From Ooceraea biroi (lineage: Eukaryota; Arthropoda; Insecta; Hymenoptera; Formicidae), in NCBI RefSeq assembly GCF_003672135.1, contig NC_039517.1, positions 10,874,601 through 10,938,600 of the forward strand: 64,000 bases of DNA, in the 5' to 3' direction. The stretch's first letter is position 1. Each line of letters starts with the position of its first letter. Below are positions 31,149 to 42,080 of the stretch, in pieces. Below the pieces are notes generated by a model. It made no database searches, was not told the DNA's origin, and saw nothing but the letters and a program-made list of their open reading frames with translations. The translations under genes were made by a program, and so were the position numbers.

Positions 31149-33330
31149 GTATATATCAATACATACATGATCACGATTTTTATATTTTATAAAATCATAT
31201 TCATATTTTCCTTAAATTTTAAAGATAAATCTTCCGTTTACTCTTTCTTTGGTTTGTACTGAGATGGACTGAGTAGCTAACGTATGGACAATGATAGAGT
31301 AATAACAAATAATTATTATAGCCACACTACATTTTTACATATTATAATATGCCGCATGAAAATTTTATGTTCAGTTATGACGAATATTCGCATGTTATTG
31401 TAATGATTTATATATGTTATAGAACCGCACATATGTTTCAAACATTTTAATATTTCTTGTACTCTTTCTTTGGTTTTTAAACAATTTACATGTTTTTATT
31501 ATTATTTGTATATGAACTTTTAAGTGTATACTTTACTAAGAAATATTTATTTCTATTAATTATATTAATTTTACTAATTAATATACGTTAATATTTGTAT
31601 TTTCTTAAATTTTAAATTTATATATAATTTATAATATATAATTTATTTGTGTATATATTTATGTATTCATAAATTATGTTTTTCTCATTTTGTCGCAATG
31701 AAATTGTATTCTATTTCTGCAAAAATATATTTAGAATGTATAGGTAATTCATCAACATATGTTACTTTTATTCATATACTAATTACTTCTCCAAATTATA
31801 TTATATTTTATGCATGTTTTTTATGCATGTTTGCACTTTAAATATATTGCATCGTATACATATTTTTTATTTACTTTTAACTTTTGCATTCTTTTATTTG
31901 TTAAAAATATCTATGGGATGTAGACATTACTTTGTTACTAATTAAATTGTATGTACTTTTGCTTTCTTTTTCTCCTCTTTTTTTATTTATTGTATTACTA
32001 ATTTTTTTTTTTTGAGTATACAGCATCGTCACCCAACCGTATATAATTTTTATTTAATTTTTATTTCTTAAATTAATCAAATCATTTCAAATACGTCAAC
32101 AATCTGTTGTAGTCAAAATTGCAATTTATAGTGGGTTTTTCAACAAGTTACACAGATGGCACAGTGTGACACTGCTCGACACAGCAGAAAGCTAAGTACA
32201 AGCGTGTAAAATGTCCCAATGTTACCAATATTTTAAGAAATCTTATTTAGTATTTAAATGGTGGTTCCAAACTTTGTATAATAAAAATAAAGAACCTTAA
32301 TGCACTCTTCTGAGATGTTTAGAACCGTTATACTCTCTATAGAGATTTTAAGAAATTAAACCTACACTTCACTGTTGGAACAAGAATTTTACACAGTGTA
32401 ACATAATGTAATTTTACGTGTTCTTGCTGGAAAACAGCCATTAATAGCGGATTTAGAACCAGGAGAAGTGTATATACCATTCCCTGTAAAAAACACATAA
32501 ACTAATACAAGTTCTTTTCCTAAATACCAGATCTACAAAAATTGTAATTATAATAATTTCTTTCTTACATTTTATTATATGTTATACAGAATACTTTGTA
32601 ACAATGCATACAATAAAGAATCATTTTAGCATTCTGGAATTCCATATGAGGTTGTTTTTTAAAATTATGTACAGAATGATATAATATAAATATATTTTTC
32701 AAAAATAAAGTAAAATAATTTTTTAGAATACAACCTGTTATTTGATAACCGTTACCTGATCCTCGGAAGTCGATTACTATATTTATATACAATTTCTTAA
32801 TTAAAAAAGGTAAAACTACACAGGAGGGTGATCTTGACAACATATGTCAAGGTCAAGATTGGAGCATGTTCCCCTAAACAGGAGTTTTACCTTAAAAAAT
32901 TCTATTTTATATTAACAAAAACGTTTCTTTCTTGGAGCGCATGAGTTGTCTTTGTTTGGAAATGTAAATCAACATTTTCATTTTAGAGTTCTTTTTCGAA
33001 ATAAGTTTTAAAAGCGATGTTTCTTAATTAATGTCACTTAATTAATTTATGAGATATTTCTTTTATATTTGTTTCATTATATTTAGTACCAGCTGTACAA
33101 CTTGAAAATTTTTTTTCTCCTAAATATAGATTTTTTATTTTTATTGTTTTTTAAATGACGACAGATTTAAATGTATAAATACATAGCAGAGTGAACTGTA
33201 CGAATTACAATTATTCTTTAAATTATGTTTAATATTTTGTTATTAATCCGAAACGAAACATTTTTCCTTTAAAAAGTTTTTTTACATATTCCAAAAGGTA
33301 CGTGCTCGTTACGACGCGAGCAATATTCTA
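31149..33330. other. P-element 3' non-coding DNA
   Basis: AT-rich sequence without coding signal. A small imperfect inverted repeat (AAGGTAAAACT at 32810-32821 against AGTTTTACCTT at 32883-32894) may mark a short MITE. Confidence 0.45.
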
Positions 33331-33438
33331 TTTTTGTCTAATATTCGGTGAGCAATAAAGATAAAATGATGCTCGCATCGTTGAGAGCGCCAAGTGGTAT
33401 GCAACCGATAGTAACAGCATAGATCTTATAATACCTGG

Positions 33439-33558
33439 GGTACGGTCCAAGTCACGCTTCGAAGCGCTCCTAGACACTTTCCATCCTTTTTCTTCTGTCA
33501 AATGAGAAGAAGATAGAAAGTGTCTAGAAGCGCTTCGAAGCGTGACTTGGACCGTACC
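33439..33558. mobile_element. 120-bp foldback MITE with 5-bp target duplication CCTGG
   Basis: The arms GGTACGGTCCAAGTCACGCT... and the inverse are nearly perfect over about 50 bases. CCTGG lies at 33434-33438 and 33559-33563. It splits the left inverted end of the remnant at 33340-34690, whose right copy reads through CCTGG without interruption, so the empty site is visible in the same window. Confidence 0.9.
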
Positions 33559-34073
33559 CCTGGATAGGCCTTGTTGATGAAAATCGGGGACCGAAATGCC
33601 AGAGCGAGAGAGCAATATATTTTCTGTCCTTCTATTGGAAAAGGAAAGACTGAGCAAGCGCGGAGGCGCAGGGACGTAATATCTGATGAAGCATTAAAAA
33701 TATAATCAAATGATATATTAAAGAATATAAATAAACAAGTATAATAAAAAATCAAGCGGCAAGGGCTTTTACGGCTATTAAACAAACAGATAATTATAAA
33801 ACTTCAGAATTAAGGAAATTGAAAGTGAAATACCTGGAGATATTTTATAGGGATGTAAGAAGGAATTATTTTTCCGGGAAAAGGAAACAAGAGAAGATAT
33901 AAAAATTAATGTATGATTGAGAAAAGAAATAATAGCAAATATCATTAGCATGTTATTTAGTAGTATAATATAAACAATATTAATATAATATAAATACTAT
34001 TTTTAACTTATAGTATCTATAAACTTATAGTAGTACTTTTACATCAAACTTTGTGGGATGATTTTACAAGGAA

Positions 34074-34397
34074 TCAGTCATGAGAAAATAAAATTAATTT
34101 AGTTAATTTTTTACATATTTTATTTGGCTTTTCGTTATTTTCACGTGCTATGTGATAAAATCTTATGTCTATGTAAGTAGAAACAATAAGATTTATGAGC
34201 TGATTTCTGCGATTACCATAAAAATCTTGGCCCTGAGAGTGACCTGTAATAATTTCAGTGAAAACAACTTTATTAACTGAATTTTTTACTTTACTTATTC
34301 TAAATCCAACTGTAGCACAAAACAGATACATATCCTTTATATGCGTCTGAATATTTTCAATTACTTTTATCACATTTTTAACCAATATCTGCCGCAT
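34074..34397 (-). pseudogene. Unidentified transposon-protein C-terminal fragment
   Basis: A 107-codon minus-strand frame codes for a compact, helical, charged product with TGHSQGQDFYGNRRNQLINL and a KLTKLILFSHD end. The composition and the conserved look of the end suggest the C-terminus of a DNA-transposon protein, but I cannot name the family. It lies between inverted repeats, with no upstream catalytic part. Confidence 0.35.
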
Positions 34398-36817
34398 ACT
34401 TCACATCTTATCGTCATTTTATCGATAAATGAATAAATTACTTTTATAGGTTACATTCATGACACATACGTGAAACCGAACTGTTGGCCATTTTTAATAT
34501 ATCATTTCGCGCATGCGTTTCGTATACTGTAAAGTGAAGGATGGACGATGAATGGATATGTTCTCACTCTTTCTCTCTACAGGAAAAGGCCTATCCAGGT
34601 ATATAAGATCTATGAGAGTAACAGACACATTTCATCCTACGCAAGTGTTCCACTTGGCGCTTTCAACGATGCGGGAACGTACTATGTATAGTATGTATAT
34701 AATAACTTGGAAAGAAATGATTGGTTACCTACCATGCCCGCGCGTGTGTAGTTCGTTTTAGCCTACGCTAACATCAAAGGTGCCGACAGAGAGTTGCGCT
34801 ACTATATATACTGTGGTTTCAGTCTCACATACACACGACACATTCAAAGCGAGTTTGTCCGCCAAGGCGCGTTTTCATGTACCTAACGTGCAGTGACTCG
34901 CTTGGTAATAGTAGGCGTATCGCCCTAATTTATTCGTTGGTAAAGATTAACGCGCGCGGTTCAAATTTAATAACAACAATTTAATTAAGTAATTAGTTTT
35001 CTCTTAAATTAATATAACCTAATTAAGATATCGCGAATCCGCTTGCGCTGTCTTTTTCAGAATTTCTAATTGTTTCGTTTGTAGTTGAACTTTCAAAAAT
35101 CAACATTTATTTAAATAAAAAATAGCTAACGTTGCAATTTGTTAAGATATCGCGAATCCGCTTGCGCTATCATTTTCAGAATCGTTTCTAGTTGTTTGGT
35201 TTATCCCTACAAAAACCTTTTTAAAAAAATAAAAAATATTTACGCCAAGTACATAAAACGTATCGAACTTTCTAAAAACAGTGTAATTATAAAAAAATAA
35301 CCTTTCTAAAAAAGTGTATTATGAAAATTTATTCTTCAAAAATATACATGAAATCAATGCAATTTATCTAGCATTTGTTTAAAAATGGATGTTGTCAGTG
35401 CAATATCCAACAATTATATACAAGATGCATTCACAATTAATCCAAAAATTATATGAAACAAGTTGTATACATTCAAAAGTATATGCAACACAAGCTTAAC
35501 GCATCCATTGTCTCTTCACACAAATTCTAAGTCACATAAAACGTGCTTAAACTGACTCAAATGATCAACGGAGTCATAGTGAAGCAAAAACCTTGGCGTG
35601 CCCGGGTTGTATTACGATGCAATAGCTCACCATACAAAATACAGTACAAATCAAGATACTGTTACTCAAGTTTAGAAGAATTTTGTAAGACATGTCCAAT
35701 GCGACCCGGGCACGCCAAGTTGTTTGCTTCATTATGATTCCGTTGATCATTTGAGTCAGTTTAAGCACGTTTTATGTGACTTAGAATTTGTGTGAAGAGA
35801 CAATGGATGCGTTAAGCTTGTGTTGCATATACTTTTGAATGTATACAACTTGTTTCATATAATTTTTGGATTAATTGTGAATGCATCTTGTATATAATTG
35901 TTGGATATTGCACTGACAACATCCATTTTTAAACAAATGCTAGATAAATTGCATTGATTTCATGTATATTTTTGAAGAATAAATTTTCATAATACACTTT
36001 TTTAGAAAGGTTATTTTTTTATAATTACACTGTTTTTAGAAAGTTCGATACGTTTTATGTACTTGGCGTAAATATTTTTTATTTTTTTAAAAAGGTTTTT
36101 GTAGGGATAAACCAAACAACTAGAAACGATTCTGAAAATAATAGCGCAAGCGGATTCGCGATATCTTAACAAATTGCAACGTTAACTATTTTTTATTTAA
36201 ATAAATGTTGATTTTTGAAAGTTCAACTACAAACGAAACAATTAGAAATTCTGAAAAAGACAGCGCAAGCGGATTCGCGATATCTTAATTAGGTTATATT
36301 AATTTAAGAGAAAACTAATTACTTAATTAAATTGTTGTTATTAAATTTGAACCGCGCGCGTTAATCTTTACCAACGAATAAATTAGGGCGATACGCCTAC
36401 TATTACCAAGCGAGTCACTGCACGTTAGGTACATGAAAACGCGCCTTGGCGGACAAACTCGCTTTGAATGTGTCGTGTGTATGTGAGACTGAAAACTGAA
36501 TACTGTTCCTTATAAGTGCCACTTTTACATGGACTCGATTCGAGATCTCAAGAGTGACTGCACCAATTTTGTTCGGGTTACTCGCAATCGAAAGGTCGTA
36601 TCAACATTATATAATAAAAGTATCATTAGATTTTCTATTACGATTTTTGTTTCCGAGAATATTTCATCGGAAAATCTGACAAGGCAAAACTCGAGATAAG
36701 GCTACTGGGTAGCGCCTCGACGATGCCGCGCCAGTGCCGTGTCAAGCGATAATTTCTCATGCGGCTATTAATTTTTTTTTATGTACTTGGCGTCGCGACG
36801 CTACCGCGTCGCTTGAT

Positions 36818-37712
36818 AAAGAAAAAATCGATAAGAAAAGGAAATATACTAACATGTGTGGAAATATTTCCTATTAATCTGTTTAATTTGTTTGTTTATT
36901 TAAAAAATATTTTGAAACATATGTAAATACAGTATTATTGTTTCTATCGAGTTGAGTGAAGTATTGTGGAAAAGCCCTTTTGATATGGGATGTTCCTGAG
37001 CATGCGAAATTTTGACAAGTTGATGAACTTTACATCTTTTCCGTTTAAAAACTACAGTAGCCATTTTGATATTAGAATCTTCGTCTCCAAATGAACTCAG
37101 AAATCTACCATTACTGGTAAGTCTAGGATATCCTGTATGGTATCATTATATATTATATATTATATTATATATTATATGATTGATATAAGCAGTATAATAA
37201 ATAAAATATACTAAGAATTTCATTTTTTTTTGTGGTTTATGACAAGTAAGCAATAATTAGTGTAATGATTTATCCTCAGCCAACATATATAATTAATATA
37301 TAATCATTTAACAATGCTACATATTTCTATTCGCCTCATTTCATTAAAGAGTTAGCAATGCAACAACAACTTTAAAAACTTTTCTACAGGTAAACACATT
37401 TTTCTAAATACAAATGTTTCAATAAGTTTGTATCAAGAATAAAATATTAGACTATTTACTCTTCTTTTTACTTTATTTTTATATGATTTAGGTAACCAAA
37501 TACTTAAATATAATAGATACGGAAAGTCAATTTTTCAACAATCAATAGATATCCATATTTTTTCTTAGTAATGTAAAATAAATGAAATGTAAAATAAATT
37601 AAATGTAATGTAAAACAAATTTAAAAAATTCTTTAAATTGATGTCTTCACAGTTTGTTTGAAAAACGTTATATTAAATTTATTTGGATGTCTTTTGATAT
37701 TTACCAATTAAA
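36818..37712. other. AT-rich intergenic DNA
   Basis: Contains an (ATATT)-type simple repeat near 37145-37180. No gene or element ends were recognised. Confidence 0.45.
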
Positions 37713-38320
37713 TTGGACCCCCCACCAACACCAAAAAAGTTCGGACCTATCAGAAACTTTAGTGCTAATTATGTGCTAATTAGTTGCTCTATTCCCGATT
37801 TTGTTGCTCGAATCGTTTAGCAGGAAATTGCAATCATAATGGGGGGGGGGTCCAGCTTAACATTAAGGTGGAACTCCGCCCATACTGATAAAACTATATA
37901 GAGTGCCCGAATCGACAAAACAACTACACTAGAATGTGTTGCTATTTTATTGCTCTAAGATAGTGCAAATTCATTTTCAAAATATAATTTTGTTAAACAT
38001 ATACTAACATCCATGAACAAGTACAACGCAGCGCGCCATAACATTCTCGATCAAATTCATTGCAAGAAAGTATTACTCAAAATTACTATCGAACAGTTTT
38101 ACATAAACAAATATGTACAATCATTACAAAACAGTTAGTTATTATTAAACGAAAATCAGGCAATCACAGACTAAGGTGCTTTACATAAGATACATTACTT
38201 AAAAAATTTGTTGCTCGGAAGATTTAGATTCTAAACTGTTCTCTGTATCACGGGCTATCGAAAAATACCAAAAACTGAATTTGTTGCTAACTCCAAAGTG
38301 ATAAAATAGTCGCACATATA
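37713..38320. repeat. TTGTTGCT-rich repeat region with GGACCCCCC ends
   Basis: TTGGACCCCCC (37714-37724) and GGGGGGGTCC (about 37844-37853) form short inverted ends. Across 37770-38300 the word TTGTTGCT or GTTGCT recurs at irregular spacing (for example 37785, 37801, 37937, 38210 and 38280). I cannot assign it to a known family. It may be one or two short elements. Confidence 0.4.
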
Positions 38321-39418
38321 CAGAGTGTCCCGGGTTTTAACCGACAAACTGCGGGAGCATATTCTACTAGTGGAAATAAGAAAAACTTCTTATATCGAGT
38401 TTGCTTAGAAATGCTTTATTACAAAGTTATAAACCAATATTGAAAAGAAATATGAGATAAGTAACAACGGAACATAGTGTAGAATTTGGAAGGTCGAAGA
38501 TGTTTATGTTATGTGTATTCACATGTATTCATGTTCACTATGTTGAAACGATTCAGTATGATTGTTACTTTCACAACAGTAGCTGTTAGATTTCAATCGT
38601 CGTGTGAACTAGCAATTACTATCAGAATGCCAAAAGTGTTTTCAAATGAGGAATACACTGATATTCATTTCGTGTACGGATTCTGTGACGGAATGCACGA
38701 GCTACCGTACGAGAGTATCAACGTAGATTTCCTAACAGGAGAGTACCAGATAGTTCTGTGTTTAGTAATACTCATTTGCAATTACGTAATTTGGGTTCAT
38801 TTCGACCTATGAATGAATATGATGATGTTCGTTCAGCTCTAAGACACCGACGACGCTCGGAAAGAATCTTAAATCTTTGCCAAAACAGCTGGATACAGTT
38901 AGACGGTTGTCCATCACACTATGCTAGACAAGTTAGAAACTGGTTAGATGAACATTATGCTCATAGGTGGATTGGTCGAGGAGGACCGGTTTTCTGGCCT
39001 CCAAGATCGCCCGATTTAACGCCTCTTGATTTTTATTTATGGGGAACTTTAAAAAATAAAGTTTACAGTACAGAAGTAATCTCGCTTGAAGATTTAAAGC
39101 AACGAATTACTAATTCAGTTACTGAGATGCAACAAAATTTTCAGGAATGTCGTACTGTAACAAATTCTGTACTACGTCGATGTCTAGCTTGTATCGATGT
39201 GCAAGGACAACATTTTGAAATGCGTCACTAAATCATTGCGTACATAATTTTTATTTTTGTGAAAAAATCCGTTGTTACTTATCTCATATTTCTTTTCAAT
39301 ATTGGTTTATAACTTTGTAATAAAGCATTTCTAAGCAAACTCGATATAAGAATTTTTTCTTATTTCCACTAGTAGAATATGCTCCCGCAGTTTGTCGGTT
39401 AAAACCCGGGACACCCTG
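38321..39418 (+). mobile_element. Tc1/mariner-superfamily element, internally deleted
   Basis: About 140-bp inverted ends start CAGAGTGTCCCGGGTTTTAA and, inverted, CAGGGTGTCCCGGGTTTTAA, with TA at 38319-38320 and 39419-39420. The interior codes for parts of a transposase only. The long inverted ends are well matched over 38330-38470 and 39270-39410. Confidence 0.85.
38637..39231 (+). pseudogene. Tc1/mariner-like transposase, deleted
   Basis: From an ATG at 38637 the product begins MPKVFSNEEYTDIHFVYGFC, then a one- or two-base shift near 38692 leads into an HTH-like part (REYQRRFPNRRVPDSSVFSN). Near 38880 it jumps directly to the end of the catalytic domain (IQLDGCPSHYARQVRNWLDE, HRWIGRGGPVFWPPRSPDL, TPLDFYLWGTL). 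The first catalytic Asp region is absent. The D in IQLDG and the D in PLDF remain. The gap shows an internal deletion of several hundred bases relative to a full transposase. Confidence 0.75.
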
Positions 39419-39643
39419 TATACATTTAAGACCAGTTGTTCCAACTTCTTGGCAGGATTCGAGGATATATATATATATATCAATAGATAAATATTATGAT
39501 ATATAATCGTTTGATTTATTCAATAAATCATTATAAAAATCAATCAATTAATCAACATGCAGTTTTATGCAGTTTTCTACTTCGCGCTTTGCGTACTGTG
39601 ATAGCGTATTGTTTTTAAATGTTACCACTAGGTTACACTATAA

Positions 39644-39905
39644 GGCCGGTATTCATAGTCGGATCTTATATTTAAGACCGTCTTAAGTTTATCTGCAGAT
39701 ATTATATAGATCATTTCATTGGCTACGGAGTATCTGAAGATACACTTAAGACGGTCTTAAATGGGTGCTTTCCATTAACGACACAGAGTATCATTCTATC
39801 TTTGTTGTTCACTGGTATTGAAAGAAGATAGAATGATACTCTGTGTCGCACTGTGTCGTTAATGAAAAGCACCCATATAAGATCCGACTATGAATACCGC
39901 CGGCC
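39644..39905. mobile_element. PIF/Harbinger-type MITE with TAA target duplication
   Basis: The ends are GGCCGGTATTCATAGTCGGA and, inverted, GGCCGGCGGTATTCATAGTC. TAA lies on both sides (39641-39643 and 39906-39908), as for PIF/Harbinger elements. A second MITE sits inside its right part. A related, larger palindrome occurs at 56427-58440. Confidence 0.8.
39763..39874. mobile_element. Nested MITE with GGGTGCTTTCC ends
   Basis: Arms GGGTGCTTTCCATTAACGAC... and the inverse are well matched around a 25-base centre. The two bases AT are doubled at the junctions (39761-39762 and 39875-39876), and the host MITE arm becomes continuous without it. The GGGTGCTTTCC word is shared with the palindrome at 62429-62705. 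Confidence 0.7.
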
Positions 39906-39908
39906 TAA

Positions 39909-41074
39909 GGTAGCTTGACGCTAGATGACCAATGCAATACAATGTGATATGGCGTAATTTGTTGTGACCGCCAGTTGCAATAGGCAACGTTTACATGTTT
40001 TTTACATAAATTTGCTGTGTTAGTTTACTTAAATGATGAAAGGGAATCTGATTAAAATCTTATTTTTGTTATTTCAAATATTTATATTCCATGATTAATG
40101 ATAATATTTTAATAGTAAAATAAATTTTATAAGTTTTAAATTGTATTAAATGTTATTTTCAAAGACATTTCTGCATAGATATGCAATAATTACTTGTGTA
40201 ATTGTAAGAAAAGATTTATTTTCTGAATTTTTGTTTTATGATACTCGATTATAGTAACAGCTTGCGTTTACGTAAAGTTGAAACGACTGAAATATTCTAA
40301 TGACTACATTATCGTGAATATTTTTTGTGTTGATTACTATAAATAATGTTATGGTAAATATTATATGTTATGATAAACGTTGTAATAATATTGCAATTAT
40401 AAAGTTGCAGTAAAGTTAAATGTAACAAAACATTTTGTTCTTCAAATTCAAAAAATGTTTTAAAAAATAAATCTTCTTATTAGAAATATTCTTATCTTTT
40501 TTATTTTAAAAGCATCAATAAACAAGGATACTAGCATATATAAATTTTTAGGTGAAATAAAGAAATTGATATATATCATGATATTTTTGATTTTTCATAA
40601 ATATCTGATATTATGATATTTATAGAAATATCATGATATTTTCGAACCCTGCTTCCTGGTAAACTGATTAACACTTAAATCACATATCTGTCTCTGTTTT
40701 CTCTTCAAGAGAAGCAAAGACAAATACATGGGTTAACTTATTATTTGTTAGCTTATTAAGAAGTTGGAACAATCGACCTTTAATGAGGAAAATTGTTAAC
40801 CTTAATGTTACCGGAAAATAAGATATTTGATACCTCTTTTGCATCTGTCGATTCTTGTTCTTTGTACAATTGTAGATTCTTGTAAACGACCGTTGCTAAG
40901 AGTATCGTGTGCCATTATTTTTATGACACTTAAATGTTATTCAATAGTTGTTCTTTTATTTGTATTTTTCACACTTACACACTCGACTCTTCTCAACATT
41001 ACATTTTAAGAAAAATGAGTATTGTTATCGTCTTCCATTGCCATAGTAACCAACTATAGACTTCATACGCATTA
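39909..41074. other. AT-rich intergenic DNA
   Basis: No gene or element ends recognised; short ORFs only. Confidence 0.45.
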
Positions 41075-41133
41075 AGGCCTGTGTCCACGATCCAAGAACT
41101 TTGACAAAGTTCTTGGATCGTGGACACAGGCCT
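41075..41133. mobile_element. 59-bp perfect-hairpin mini-MITE with TTA target duplication
   Basis: AGGCCTGTGTCCACGATCCA and the following bases form a near-perfect 28-bp stem with a loop of only a few bases. TTA lies on both sides (41072-41074 and 41134-41136), fitting the 3-bp duplication of Harbinger-type elements. Confidence 0.8.
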
Positions 41134-41136
41134 TTA

Positions 41137-42080
41137 TACAAACGAATGCGATCACAGTGGTGTCGCTAATGCAGCCAGTCAGTGCGCGCCAATTAAAACG
41201 TCAATATATTACGATTCAAATTAATCAAATATGCTAATTGCGATAAGCGGGTAAGAGCTTAAAATAAAACAAAATGAAATATTAGAGGAAGGCAGTTGAT
41301 TGTATCGTAACTAATCACGCGTCGGATGTAATGAAATATAGTGAGATATGAGTAAAACAAAAAAAAGAGAGAAAGGAAAACGGAGACTGCGCGCGTCGAC
41401 GCAACGTTGATATTACGACCGTGTTATCATACGCGATAAAATTGACGTACCTGTTATCACTAGCGCTTCACGATGTAAGCGGACATTACAACGTGTTAGC
41501 TCGTACGATAGTTATATGAATATAGTGTGTGTTACCGGTACACAATTGATAATTGTACGTTCATTCTCTTGGAAGGTGTACGAGTAGTGGAATCAATATC
41601 AGATTCGTTAGCAACAGACAATGGGATGCGGGGCCAACGTCGATTGGAGCCGGGCCCACAAACAGCCGGTTAGGTTAGGTCATCTTCTGAGTGTGACGTT
41701 AAGAAATCAGAACCTTTGTTATCGTCCCTTGACATTGATTGGCACAGATCTTGGCTCGTGCTTGCAGTTTCACATTTAATATTTCTCTGTAGACGCATGT
41801 TTGAGTGCACTAGATCACAGCTCCTATGTTTTCCTATATTAGAAATTTTCATAACATGACAGCTGATCGGTGGAAGAAGGAAAGATAATGCAACTAACAC
41901 TATGTATAAAGTAAAGAATATATTCTGATATAGATCTTAATGGGTACCGTTCTCAATCATCTACTTACAGTATCGAAATAACAAATGAGAGCATTGCAAT
42001 GCATTGATATTGCAGAAACTGCGTATTGCAAAAACGAGTAGATAATATGGACATGATGCCGTAAGTGAAAGGGACTAAGA
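41137..42080 (+). promoter_or_regulatory. Probable promoter and 5' untranslated region of SLC35F5
   Basis: The stretch is richer in CG dinucleotides than the intergenic DNA around it (for example 41385-41470). A donor-like CAGCCG/GTTAGG occurs near 41665, so a non-coding first exon may end there. I could not fix a transcription start. Confidence 0.35.

Larger units (their letters stand above)
33340..34690. mobile_element. Probable nested transposon remnant with inverted ends
   Basis: The left part 33375-33440 (GCATCGTTGAGAGCGCCAAG ... AGATCTTATAATACCTGG) and, beyond a MITE, 33559-33575 match 34584-34680 in reverse complement. Together they bracket a minus-strand ORF (34074-34397). I infer an independent DNA transposon inserted in the P-element 3' region. 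The exact ends are not clear, so the limits are approximate. Confidence 0.45.
26009..34816 (+). mobile_element. P-type (THAP9-like) DNA transposon, 8.8 kb
   Basis: The ends are CACAGTATATACAGTAGCGCAACTC and, inverted, CACAGTATATATAGTAGCGCAACTC. Further in, both sides share AGCGTAGG and CGCGGGCATGGTAGGTAACCAATCA. GTTTCAG lies on both sides (26002-26008 and 34817-34823), close to the 8-bp target duplication of P elements. It carries a THAP-domain transposase in several exons and about 3.8 kb of non-coding 3' DNA. Nested inside are a 1.26-kb foldback element, a 120-bp MITE and a probable further transposon remnant. Confidence 0.85.
25683..36817. mobile_element. Giant palindromic element, arms about 1.1 kb, split by a P element
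   Basis: The right arm (35704-36817, 1114 bases) is matched in reverse complement by 34824-35607 plus 25683-26008 (784 + 326 bases), that is, by one continuous left arm into which the P element at 26009-34816 inserted. The ends are ATCAAGCGACGCGGTAGCG and its inverse. The loop (35608-35703) is only 96 bases. Without the P element it would be about 2.3 kb with no protein-coding capacity that I recognise. Sequence agreement between the arms is very high along their whole length, which suggests recent formation or gene conversion. No target duplication is evident. Confidence 0.85.

Noticed and set aside
34552..34761. 69-codon plus-strand ORF near the P-element right end
   Set aside because: It covers the inverted end of the nested remnant and the P subterminal repeat and has no domain.
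35543..35768. Two 64-codon ORFs on opposite strands at the centre of the giant palindrome
   Set aside because: They are mirror images of each other produced by the inverted repeat; the shared ends are the same codons read from each arm. No protein family is visible.
41670..41900. 76-codon minus-strand ORF upstream of SLC35F5
   Set aside because: No similarity recognised, and it lies in the probable 5' region of the plus-strand gene; length is within chance for this DNA.
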